Positions 39,312-47,177 of a stretch of DNA of 58,283 nt are shown one piece after another. The stretch is from Marinobacterium rhizophilum DSM 18822 (GTDB taxonomy: Bacteria > Pseudomonadota > Gammaproteobacteria > Pseudomonadales > Balneatricaceae): positions 1 through 58,283 of the forward strand of contig NZ_KB899119.1 in NCBI RefSeq assembly GCF_000378045.1, in the 5' to 3' direction. The first letter of the stretch is position 1, and every line of letters starts with the position of its first letter. Under the pieces are notes generated by a model. The model was given only the letters and a program-made list of their open reading frames with translations. It ran no database searches and was not told where the DNA came from. The position numbers and the translations under genes were made by a program.

Positions 39312-40304
39312 CTAGGCGCGCAGGTATTTGCGCAAAAATGCCACGTTGCGCCTGAAATACGCATCCAGAATAAAGTCGAAACGTGAAAACGCCATGACAA
39401 AGAAGAATATGAAGCGCACGCGTTTGCGGGAAATTTTCACCTTTTCACGATGACCGAAAGCAGTGCGCTCCTTGTTGATCTGCTTCAGCGTCGCAACGGC
39501 AAAGAACAACGGCAACAGGCAAAAACCCCGCACGGTACGCTCCTTCCTGGGAATGTATCGTACGTACTCAAATGAATCGACAATATAATCCAGACAGCGG
39601 CGCGACATTTCCCGCAACGGAGTTTCCACGTCCATACCGTCACGCAGACAGGAATCGGGCCAGAAAACGATGCCGCGCTCGTTATCGGTTGAGTAGTCAT
39701 TGATGATATTGACGTACTGCAGAGCCAGGCCAAACGCCACGGCATTTTTCTGCAGTTGTGCCAGCGCCGCAGGCGGAATATCCATTTCCTCCGAGAAAAC
39801 CGCAGTCAGGAGTTCGCCGACGACACCAGCCACATAGTAGCAATAGTCGTCCAGTTGACTGAAGTTTTCGATTGTCTCCCGACGCCCCTCCAGTTTGGTA
39901 CAGTACAGCAGCATGCCATCGACCATGATGTAGACGTGCTTTTTTAATATGGCGCGAATACTCGCAGGGAACGCCGCATATACATCGAGCAACGACTCGA
40001 AATTGAGCGCCAGTTCACGCTCGTCGTCACTGCTGTGCAGTGAGGCAACAAACGCGTTCCATCCCGTTACCGGGACGCCGCTGCTCAACGAATGCTTGAA
40101 AAGCACGAACCCACGATCCTTGGCATCCACCGACAAAACCGGGTCATCTTCAATAGTGTCGGCGATGCGGCATAACAGGTAGGCCACGCAGACATAATCT
40201 TTAATCGGGTTTCGCAGCGCGACGGTATTGACGTAAAAACTGCGTGAAACCTTCCTAAGTGACTGATAGCAAAAGTCGTGCGCCGGTGAATTATTGTTTT
40301 TCAT
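39312..40304 (-). CDS. squalene/phytoene synthase-family protein
   Basis: Trans-isoprenyl diphosphate head-to-head synthase fold, 330 residues from MKNNNSPAHDFC. The two Asp-rich motifs are present: ADTIEDDP (first) and INDYSTDNERG (second), plus SRSFYVNTVAL near the N-terminus. The product (squalene, phytoene or similar) cannot be told. No other isoprenoid or carotenoid gene is nearby, and the gene is less GC-rich than its neighbours, which hints at transfer. The C-terminal ~60 residues are basic and hydrophobic. Confidence 0.88.
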   Translation of the reverse strand: MKNNNSPAHDFCYQSLRKVSRSFYVNTVALRNPIKDYVCVAYLLCRIADTIEDDPVLSVDAKDRGFVLFKHSLSSGVPVTGWNAFVASLHSSDDERELALNFESLLDVYAAFPASIRAILKKHVYIMVDGMLLYCTKLEGRRETIENFSQLDDYCYYVAGVVGELLTAVFSEEMDIPPAALAQLQKNAVAFGLALQYVNIINDYSTDNERGIVFWPDSCLRDGMDVETPLREMSRRCLDYIVDSFEYVRYIPRKERTVRGFCLLPLFFAVATLKQINKERTAFGHREKVKISRKRVRFIFFFVMAFSRFDFILDAYFRRNVAFLRKYLRA

Positions 40305-40570
40305 AGTACAGCGAAGAAAACCTCTGAGTAAGCCAAAACACATCTCTGCGCGGCTTCCAATATTACCTGCAGATCACAGCGACAGTGCGCCGTGTGTCAC
40401 TTGTATCCGTGCACAAACCCATTTATGCAGGCCGACCGAGTCTACCCGCTTCAACAATGGGTGTCCAAAAAGGCCGAGCAAAGAGGCTGCTCTTAAAGCG
40501 ATCGAAGAGAGGTGCGCAGCAGCGCCGAAGGTGGAAACAGATTAAGCGACCAGGAAGGTCGCCTGGCAGA

Positions 40571-40885
40571 CTAGAAAACCCAGGCGAGCATGAGCCAGAT
40601 AATCACAAAGAAGCTGAAGAAACCCGCCAGCATGAACTGGATCTCCCCAATAAAACCATCACCTGCGGCAATGGCGAACACCACCATCAGGGCGATGGTG
40701 ACGAAAAACGAGATAACCGCCGCATCCTTCAGACCCAGCCCGGGTTCCAGGCTGACACGGCTGATTTCCGCCAGCTGGGGCAACAGCAACACCGCCGCCC
40801 CCACCAGCAAGACCAGGAGCACAACAATGGCCAGGGCTACCGTCCTGGCCTCGCGCCGGTCTTTGACATCAGTATTCCTGGACAT
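40571..40885 (-). CDS. three-helix membrane protein of unknown function
   Basis: 104 residues with hydrophobic segments at about 16-36, 53-73 and 79-103. It starts 5 bases after the PH-domain gene stop, so the two are likely one transcript. No family recognised. Confidence 0.75.
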   Translation of the reverse strand: MSRNTDVKDRREARTVALAIVVLLVLLVGAAVLLLPQLAEISRVSLEPGLGLKDAAVISFFVTIALMVVFAIAAGDGFIGEIQFMLAGFFSFFVIIWLMLAWVF

Positions 40886-40890
40886 GGATC

Positions 40891-41265
40891 TCAGGCTTCC
40901 TGCCGATTCTTGATCAGTTCGCGCAGGCGGTGCGGATCCGGCAGACCCGCCACTTCCATTTCGGCTTCATCGCCGGCGGTATAGATAGCAATTTTGCCGA
41001 CACCAAAAATGCGGTTGAAAAACGACTGGTAGACATTCACCGAGCGCACGCTGTCCAGGTCCAGCTCCGTGCGGTCCTTGCTCAGCAAGCCGCGCTCCAG
41101 CACCAGGTCATTCCCCACCAGTTCAAGCTGGGTGGATTTGCACTTGAGGTACCAGGCCAGCAGGATGATGATACCGACCCCGACCGGAATCAGCAGTATC
41201 GACAACAGAAAGCCCAGCGGATTGTTTTTGAACATCGCCGGATGTTCTGAATACTTGACGTCCAT
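40891..41265 (-). CDS. bacterial PH-domain (YdbT/bPH2-like) membrane protein
   Basis: 124 residues from MDVKYSEHPAMFKNNP. One hydrophobic stretch (about 19-40) then a PH-like domain with GLLSKDRTELDLDSVRSVNV and GKIAIYTAGDEAEMEVAGLPDP, the pattern of bPH2 proteins. The RNGDEAE-type end is followed by LRELIKNRQ. Probably in an operon with the downstream three-helix protein. Function unknown. Confidence 0.82.
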   Translation of the reverse strand: MDVKYSEHPAMFKNNPLGFLLSILLIPVGVGIIILLAWYLKCKSTQLELVGNDLVLERGLLSKDRTELDLDSVRSVNVYQSFFNRIFGVGKIAIYTAGDEAEMEVAGLPDPHRLRELIKNRQEA

Positions 41266-41450
41266 CAGGTCTCTTTCCCCATTACAGCGGCCAGGCCCCG
41301 TGCCCAACCGTACGCGCAGCTTCGCAAATACGCAGCAGCGAATCAACGCTCACCCGGTCATCCGGCTGAGCAAGTGACAGATTGTCCACGCAAACCACTG
41401 AATCCACCATGAATCAGTGAAAAGTAACGCCAGGCTGCAAGGCCTGAACG

Positions 41451-41870
41451 TCAGTTGGCACCGGCTGCCGGTGCCTGGCCGTTAATCTCGCTGACCTGGT
41501 CGTTAAGGGTCCAGAAATCGTAGATCACGCCGATCAGAAACACGCCGCCGGTCAGCAGGTAGAGCAGGCCGCTGAGCCACTTGCCCATGTAAAAGCGATG
41601 CACCCCGAAAATGCCAAGAAAGGTCAGCAGGATCCAGGCGATATTGTAGTTGGTGTCACCGTCGCGGTAACGGATGTCGGCACTGCGATCCAGGGACGGA
41701 ATCAGGAACAGGTCCACAATCCAGCCGATCAGAAACAGACCCAGGGTAAAGAAATACAGCGTGCCGCTAACGGGACGACCGAAGTAAAACCGATGCGCCC
41801 CCATAAAACCCAGAATCCAGAGTATGTAGCCCATCAGCTTGCTGTGACTATTGGTCGTTATTGCACTCAC
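41451..41870 (-). CDS. tandem TM2-domain membrane protein
   Basis: 139 residues, GTG start. Two TM2 domains, each with the GxHRFYxG signature: FMGAHRFYFGRPVSGTLY and IFGVHRFYMGKWLSGLLY. Four membrane helices predicted. TM2 proteins are widespread and functionally undefined; the gene is 32 bases downstream of the sigma-54 regulator, so could share its transcript. Confidence 0.85.
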   Translation of the reverse strand: MSAITTNSHSKLMGYILWILGFMGAHRFYFGRPVSGTLYFFTLGLFLIGWIVDLFLIPSLDRSADIRYRDGDTNYNIAWILLTFLGIFGVHRFYMGKWLSGLLYLLTGGVFLIGVIYDFWTLNDQVSEINGQAPAAGAN

Positions 41871-41902
41871 GATGTTATCCCCGTGTAGCCTTCGGCTGGT
41901 TG

Positions 41903-43261
41903 TTAAAGTCCGTAGCGCTCTATTTTCTTCAGCAATCCCTGGCGAGACAACCCCAGCGTGGCCGCCGCATGGGTGCGGTTATCATCATGACGGTGCAGCG
42001 CATCACGAATCAGCCGAATCTCGAGCGCCCGTACCTGCTCATCCAGCGGCGCATCCGAGGCCGGTATCGATGCGCCCGCCTGCTGTACACCGGGGTGCAG
42101 CAGCGCCACATCGTCCAGTGTCACCCGCCCGCCGCGGCTCAGCGCACAAATGCTTTCCAGCGTATTACGCAGCTCCCGCACATTGCCTGGCCAGGATCTG
42201 CGCATCAGCCAGTCGAGCACCGCCGGATCAAGCAGCAGCTGCGCAGCACCGCTATCGCTGGCCTGCTGCTGCAGGAAAGACCGCACCAGCAGCGGCACAT
42301 CCTCGGCACGCTCGTTCAGCGGCCGGGTTTCGATGGTGACCCCCTTGATACGGTAATACAGGTCTTCGCGAAACTCGCCCCGTGATACCCTGTCGGGCAG
42401 GTTGGCATTGGTAGCCGAAATCACCCGCACATTGATCTGCTGCAGTACGCGCCCGCCCACCGGGTAAAAGGTCCCCTCCTGCAGCACACGCAGCAGCTTG
42501 ACCTGCATGGGGAGCGGCATCTCGCCAATCTCATCCAGGAACAGCGAACCGCCATCGGCCAGTTTCAGCAAGCCATCGCGGTCACGGTCCGCGCCGGTAA
42601 AGGCTCCGCGCACATGGCCAAACAGTTCGCTTTCGAGCAGGTCCGCCGGAATGGCTCCGCAGTGCACCGATATGAAGGGGCCGCTGGCGCGCAGACTCAG
42701 ATCATGCAGTGCCCGCGAGATGACCTCCTTGCCGGTACCCGAGGGCCCGGTCACCAGTACCCTTGCATCGGTAGGTGCAATGCGCTCCACCAGCGCTCGA
42801 ATCGCGGTCATCGACGGCGAACTGCCGATCAGCCGAGCCAGCGGCGTCGCCTTGCGCGGAGCCTGCTTGAGCTGCTGTAACTCGCGACTGAGCTGGTGTT
42901 TGGTCACCGCCCTTTTGACCACCACCGCCAGCATCTCGGGGTCCAGCGGCTTGGCGAGGAAATCCCAGGCGCCTTGCTGGATCGCCTCCAGCGCCAGCGT
43001 CCTGTCGGCATGACCGGTCATGATGATCACCGGCCGGTCGGCAAATTCCGGCAAGGCCGCCAGTGTGTGGGCCGGATCAAACTGCGGCGGCAATGACAGA
43101 TCCAGCAGCAGCAGGTCCGGGTCGAAGGACCGCAGCAGGGTACGGGCATCATCCAGGCTCGCGCCTCCGCGCACCTCGTATCCGCCATTGCTTAGCCACT
43201 GTTCGCACAGCGAACGAAATGCAGGCTCGTCATCAATCAGCAGGATGCGAGGTTTGTTCAT
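41903..43261 (-). CDS. sigma-54-dependent response regulator
   Basis: NtrC-type activator, 452 residues. Receiver domain (1-120) with DD at 10-11 and phosphoacceptor D54; AAA+ domain (about 142-370) with Walker A GPSGTGKE, the sigma-54 contact GAFTGA and LFLDEIGEMP; C-terminal Fis-type HTH (AATLGLSRQGLLKKIERYGL). The cognate kinase is upstream, and a -24/-12 promoter stands before the cyd operon 2.3 kb away, which makes that operon a likely target. Ribosome site CGGAG. Confidence 0.93.
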   Translation of the reverse strand: MNKPRILLIDDEPAFRSLCEQWLSNGGYEVRGGASLDDARTLLRSFDPDLLLLDLSLPPQFDPAHTLAALPEFADRPVIIMTGHADRTLALEAIQQGAWDFLAKPLDPEMLAVVVKRAVTKHQLSRELQQLKQAPRKATPLARLIGSSPSMTAIRALVERIAPTDARVLVTGPSGTGKEVISRALHDLSLRASGPFISVHCGAIPADLLESELFGHVRGAFTGADRDRDGLLKLADGGSLFLDEIGEMPLPMQVKLLRVLQEGTFYPVGGRVLQQINVRVISATNANLPDRVSRGEFREDLYYRIKGVTIETRPLNERAEDVPLLVRSFLQQQASDSGAAQLLLDPAVLDWLMRRSWPGNVRELRNTLESICALSRGGRVTLDDVALLHPGVQQAGASIPASDAPLDEQVRALEIRLIRDALHRHDDNRTHAAATLGLSRQGLLKKIERYGL

Positions 43262-43292
43262 GGCCAGCTCCGGTTAAATGACAGTAGGGTAT

Positions 43293-43442
43293 TCATGCCT
43301 TGGCATCCTCTGGAAAACTCAGCTCAAACGTCACCGGCCAACCCAGGTCTTCACGCAGACTGACCGCTCCGCGCCAAGTACGGCCGTCCATGCTCCGGCA
43401 CACTTGAGCCGGCGCGCTGCAACCAAACAGAATCTTCTTCAT
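43293..43442 (-). CDS. mini-ORF 1, copy of kinase C-terminal tail
   Basis: 49 residues, ATG overlapping the previous mini-ORF by ATGA. Its second half (residues 28-44) includes SLREDLGWPVTFELSFP, almost identical to the end of the adjacent kinase. The N-terminal half (MKKILFGCSAPAQVCRSMDG) resembles mini-ORF 2. It ends 31 bases before the response-regulator start. Whether it is translated is unknown. Confidence 0.55.
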   Translation of the reverse strand: MKKILFGCSAPAQVCRSMDGRTWRGAVSLREDLGWPVTFELSFPEDAKA

Positions 43443-43675
43443 GCTTCAGGCGCCTTGGGAAAACTCAGCTCAAACGTCACCGGCCAACCCAGGTCTTCAC
43501 GCAGACTGACCGCTGCGCGCCGAGTATGGCCGTCCATGCTCCGGCACCCTTGAGCCAACACGGTGTTACCCAGCGCGCGGCTACCGAACAGCATCGTCTT
43601 CATGCTTCAGATGCCCTGGGAAAACTCAGCTCAAACGTCACCGGCCAACCCAGATCTTCACGCAGACGGACCGCT
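43312..43675. repeat. three tandem copies of the kinase 3' end
   Basis: A 57-base core occurs at 43312-43368, 43458-43514 and, within the kinase gene, 43619-43675. The two outside copies are identical in the core and differ from the kinase at two bases. Spacing is 146 and 161 bases. The outside copies also share flanking sequence absent from the kinase. Confidence 0.9.
43439..43603 (-). CDS. mini-ORF 2, copy of kinase C-terminal tail
   Basis: 54 residues. The ATG overlaps the kinase stop by ATGA, the usual sign of translational coupling. Residues 33-49 include SLREDLGWPVTFELSFP like the kinase end; residues 1-30 (MKTMLFGSRALGNTVLAQG, CRSMDGH) are partly alike to mini-ORF 1. It could be a slippage relic or a real small peptide. 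Confidence 0.55.
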   Translation of the reverse strand: MKTMLFGSRALGNTVLAQGCRSMDGHTRRAAVSLREDLGWPVTFELSFPKAPEA

Positions 43676-45477
43676 CCCCCGTGCGCGTCCATGATGCGAC
43701 GTACGATGGCCAACCCCAGGCCGCTGCCGCCGGCACGCCGACTGACAAAGGGATGAAACAGGGTCGCATGCAGCGACGCATCAATGGCTGGCCCGTTATT
43801 GTGAATGCGAATGCAGCGGCCATCGGCATCACTGTCGATGCGGATCAGGCTGCCCGGCTGGTTGCGCACGAAGCTCAGGGCATTTTCGACCAGGTTAGTG
43901 AACACCTGCTGCAAACGATGCTGATCGGCCAACAGCGTCAGCCCGGCCGGGATATCGCTTTCAAAACGGGTCTGCTGCCAGTCGAACAGCGGCACCAGGC
44001 TGTCCACCATGCTCGGCAGCAACACCGGCTGCAGACGCAGCTCCAGGCGGCCCGCATAGAGCAGCAGGTCCGAGATCTGGCGGTCGGCACGCTGCAACTG
44101 GGTCTGAATCAGGCTGCGCCGCTCACCCGGCAGATCCGCCGTGGCCATGGATATTACATTGAGCGGATTGCGCAGTTCATGGGCCATGATGGCCGACAGG
44201 CTGCCCAGTTCCACCAAATGCTCGCTGGCCAGGCGACTGCGTTCAGCCTCCGCCAATTGCAGGGAACGCTCCAGCAGCCCGCAACTGGTCGACAGCAGGG
44301 AGCCAAACACCTCACCGGTCAGGCGCAGACCAGGCTTGAGGTCCTCCCAGCCCTGCAGGCGAAAACGCCAGCCCCGCGCCTGATGCTGGCACAGAATACT
44401 CAGCCCGCCCTCGCTGGGCGGCGGTACCATGGCACCCTCTTGCTGCAGCTGGATATGAACGCTCTGGCGCATCTGGGCCGAGATCAGCTCGGTTGCGCGG
44501 GCCTGCAGTCCCTGCCAGCTGCCCTCGGACTTGAGCCGGCTCTGCCAGCGATCCAGCAGGGACTCATCGAGCCGCACACCCGGGTAAATCAGCAAGCCTG
44601 AGAGCGTTTTCAGCGGTCCGCGCAACAGCAGCGCAACGGCCACCGCCATGAGCGCACAGAGCCAAAGCTGCCAGAGCGGCACGGCGGCAAGCTCTACCAA
44701 GCCAAAGTGCCCGGCCAGAGCGCTCAGCAATGCCATGACCCCCAGCATGACCGCCATCAGCACCAGCCAGGGCAGCATACGCCGGGCGAAGTCGTTGGAC
44801 TCCAGGATCTGGTAGCGCACCACGCCATAGACCAGCAGGACCACGTAGCTTGGCAGCAGCAGCATGGGATAGGGATACCAGTCGAACCCGAGTGACGGAA
44901 AGATAAAGCTCGTGGCCAGCAGCAACCCCCAGGCACTGGCGGCAAACATCGCAACAATGGAACGACGCAGGTTGCCGTGGTGCACGCTGAGCCCCCACAC
45001 CAGCACCAGATGCGCCAGAATGCCGACAATCACCGTATAGGCAATGTTGAACCAGCCCAGTCCCTGAAAGACGAAAAAGTCGGTAAAGGGCCCCAGTGGC
45101 ACGACAGTTCCGCCGGGGCCGTTCCAGCTCAGCAGAATAACCCCGAAACTGGCCGCGTAGATGGCGCCGATATGCAGGCTGAACCAGTGCAGCAGCCTGG
45201 GTACACCCGGCCCGCGTGGACGCACGAAGCGGGTGGCAAAGTGAAGGAAGAAAGTCGGCATCAGCGGATTGGACAGGATCAGCAGAATGCCGAGATCATG
45301 CCAACCTTGCTGGATGGCAACATGACCGCTGCACCAGAGTGCCATCATCAGCCCGAAGCCCGCCAGCGCCTGCAGACTGCGCCGCTTGCGTGCCCGCAGC
45401 AGCAACCAGCCAGACACCACAAGGGCACAGCCACTGGTGACCAGCATCATCAGTTCAAACGCAATTACCCAGCTCAT
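43600..45477 (-). CDS. multi-pass membrane histidine kinase
   Basis: 625 residues. About nine membrane helices in residues 5-290, a linker region, then HisKA with H433 (IMAHELRNPLN), an N box (NLVENALSF), and G boxes (GSGLGLAIVRRIMDAHGG). Partner of the downstream sigma-54 regulator. It is divergent from the cyd operon with 184 bases between them. The membrane sensor suggests a signal such as quinone or respiratory state, which is inference. Confidence 0.92.
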   Translation of the reverse strand: MSWVIAFELMMLVTSGCALVVSGWLLLRARKRRSLQALAGFGLMMALWCSGHVAIQQGWHDLGILLILSNPLMPTFFLHFATRFVRPRGPGVPRLLHWFSLHIGAIYAASFGVILLSWNGPGGTVVPLGPFTDFFVFQGLGWFNIAYTVIVGILAHLVLVWGLSVHHGNLRRSIVAMFAASAWGLLLATSFIFPSLGFDWYPYPMLLLPSYVVLLVYGVVRYQILESNDFARRMLPWLVLMAVMLGVMALLSALAGHFGLVELAAVPLWQLWLCALMAVAVALLLRGPLKTLSGLLIYPGVRLDESLLDRWQSRLKSEGSWQGLQARATELISAQMRQSVHIQLQQEGAMVPPPSEGGLSILCQHQARGWRFRLQGWEDLKPGLRLTGEVFGSLLSTSCGLLERSLQLAEAERSRLASEHLVELGSLSAIMAHELRNPLNVISMATADLPGERRSLIQTQLQRADRQISDLLLYAGRLELRLQPVLLPSMVDSLVPLFDWQQTRFESDIPAGLTLLADQHRLQQVFTNLVENALSFVRNQPGSLIRIDSDADGRCIRIHNNGPAIDASLHATLFHPFVSRRAGGSGLGLAIVRRIMDAHGGAVRLREDLGWPVTFELSFPRASEA

Positions 45478-45556
45478 CAGACGTCAACACCGTTTACAGA
45501 TAGAGGACCGCAACTGTCCACAAGGTTTACACCTGCGGGCCATAATCCACTCTCAA

Positions 45557-45570
45557 TTGACCGAAATCAA
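45557..45570. promoter_or_regulatory. FNR/ANR-like box
   Basis: TTGAC-CGAA-ATCAA matches the FNR/ANR consensus TTGAT-N4-ATCAA at 9 of 10 positions. It is centred about 56 bases before the start expected from the sigma-54 promoter of the cyd operon. Confidence 0.65.
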
Positions 45571-45593
45571 GGCATTTGCGGCTTGTTTAATGT

Positions 45594-45609
45594 TGGCACG
45601 GCTTCTGCA
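45594..45609 (+). promoter_or_regulatory. sigma-54 (-24/-12) promoter of cyd operon
   Basis: TGGCACGGCTTCTGCA: GG at 45595-45596 and GC at 45607-45608 are separated by exactly 10 bases, as the sigma-54 consensus TGGCAC-N5-TTGCA requires. Start of transcription expected near 45620, 42 bases before the first ORF of the operon. Confidence 0.85.
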
Positions 45610-45661
45610 TAACACCCCTCATCGCAAAACCACATTGCATCAAACTTATGGAGATAAACGC

Positions 45662-45781
45662 ATGAGCCTGTCCGCCCTGATGACCGAATTCCTGATGTTG
45701 GCCACCATCCTTGGCATCGCCTGCGCACCCGCACTGATGCAGCACCTGCGCACGCGCACAGGACGCCGCCATGGAGCTTGA
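45662..45781 (+). CDS. 39-residue single-helix leader ORF of cyd operon
   Basis: ATG with GGAG 8 bases upstream. One hydrophobic helix (about residues 6-27, MTEFLMLATILGIACAPALM is close to it) then a basic tail (RTRTGRRHGA). Its stop overlaps the cydA start by 11 bases, so cydA translation may depend on it. Small bd-oxidase subunits (CydX, CydS) normally lie downstream of cydB; this one is upstream and not recognisably related. Confidence 0.65.
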   Translation: MSLSALMTEFLMLATILGIACAPALMQHLRTRTGRRHGA

Positions 45782-47177
45782 TGCCGCCCTCCTGTCGCGG
45801 CTGCAGTTCGCGTTCACCGTCAGCTTTCACATCCTGTTCCCGTCCGTGACCATTGGTCTGGCGACGTTTATCGCCGTCTGGGAAGGGCTCTGGCTGAAAA
45901 CCCGCAATCCGGTCTATCTGCAACTGGCCAAGTTCTGGATCAAACCCTTTGCCATTACTTTCGGCATGGGTGTGGTCTCGGGGATCGTGCTGTCCTATGA
46001 GTTCGGCACCAACTTCTCGGAATTCTCCCGCATCACCGGTGCGGTACTGGGCCCGCTGATGGCCTACGAAGTGCTCACCGCCTTCTTCCTTGAGGCCGGT
46101 TTTCTGGGCGTCATGCTGTTTGGCTGGCAACGGGTCAGCGAACGCATGCACTTCTTCTCCACCTGCGTGGTGGCGCTGGGCACCTGGATCTCGGCCTTCT
46201 GGATCATCGTCGCCAACTCCTGGATGCAGACACCGGCAGGCTATGAAATCGTCGATGGCGTGTTTCAGGTTGCCAGCTGGCCGGAAGTGATCTTCAACCC
46301 GTCCATGCCCTACCGCCTGGCGCACATGTTGCTGGCAGCACTGATTACCGGCACCTTTGTGGTGGCCGGTGTCTGCGCCTACTACCTGCTGCGGCGCAAA
46401 TACCAGCCCATGGCCCGCAAGGGCTTTTCCATGGCGCTCTGGTTTGCCCTGGTGCTGACGCCGCTGCAGGCCTTTGTCGGCGATCTGCACGGCCTGAACG
46501 TGAAGGAACACCAGCCCATCAAGCTGGCGGCCATGGAGGGTATCTGGCCCGAGACCGAAACCGGCGCACCGCTGCTGCTGTTTGCACTGCCCAGCAAAGA
46601 GGACGAGACCAATCACTTTGAGATCGCCATACCCCACCTCGCCAGCCTGATACTGACCCACGAACTGGAAGGCGAACTGCAGGGGCTCAAGTCCGTGCCG
46701 CCGGAAGATCGACCTCCCGTCGCCGTGGTGTTCTTCAGTTTTCGTATCATGGTGGGCCTGGGTGTGCTGATGATTGCCGTGGCGCTGTACGGCCTCTGGC
46801 TGCGTCGCGGCGGCCGGCTTTACAGCTCGCCCCTGCTGCTGCGCGTCTGCACCCTGCTCACCCCCGCCGGCGTGGTGGCGACGGTCGCCGGCTGGTACGT
46901 GGTGGAAGTCGGCCGCCAGCCCTGGCTGGTCAACGGCCTGGTGCGCACGATGGACGTGGTATCTCCGCTGCCGGCGGAACGGGTGCTCTTTTCCCTGACG
47001 ATGTTTGTCATCACCTACAGCCTGCTGCTGGCCGTGTATCTGTATTTCATGCGCAAGCTTATCCGCAAGGGGCCGCCCGACTTTGCCTCCCTGCCGGAAC
47101 AGCTGATCGGTACCCATGCACCGGGCTATGCCCTGGCCTGGGTGAAACAGCTTGATGCTCACGAGAAGGTGCACTGA
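45771..47177 (+). CDS. cydA: cytochrome bd-type quinol oxidase subunit I (CioA-like)
   Basis: Haem-bearing subunit of an oxygen-reducing quinol oxidase. N-terminal SRLQFAFTVSFHILFPS holds the haem b595 axial His; GWQRVSERMHFFSTCVVALG and KLAAMEG are conserved. At 468 residues with a short quinol loop it belongs to the cyanide-insensitive (Cio) group rather than the long-loop E. coli CydA. Overlaps the leader ORF and cydB. Confidence 0.94.
   Translation: MELDAALLSRLQFAFTVSFHILFPSVTIGLATFIAVWEGLWLKTRNPVYLQLAKFWIKPFAITFGMGVVSGIVLSYEFGTNFSEFSRITGAVLGPLMAYEVLTAFFLEAGFLGVMLFGWQRVSERMHFFSTCVVALGTWISAFWIIVANSWMQTPAGYEIVDGVFQVASWPEVIFNPSMPYRLAHMLLAALITGTFVVAGVCAYYLLRRKYQPMARKGFSMALWFALVLTPLQAFVGDLHGLNVKEHQPIKLAAMEGIWPETETGAPLLLFALPSKEDETNHFEIAIPHLASLILTHELEGELQGLKSVPPEDRPPVAVVFFSFRIMVGLGVLMIAVALYGLWLRRGGRLYSSPLLLRVCTLLTPAGVVATVAGWYVVEVGRQPWLVNGLVRTMDVVSPLPAERVLFSLTMFVITYSLLLAVYLYFMRKLIRKGPPDFASLPEQLIGTHAPGYALAWVKQLDAHEKVH

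Noticed and set aside
45567-47174. 535-codon minus-strand ORF opposite cydA
   Set aside because: Shadow frame of a GC-rich real gene; His/Gln/Gly-rich composition and no domain.
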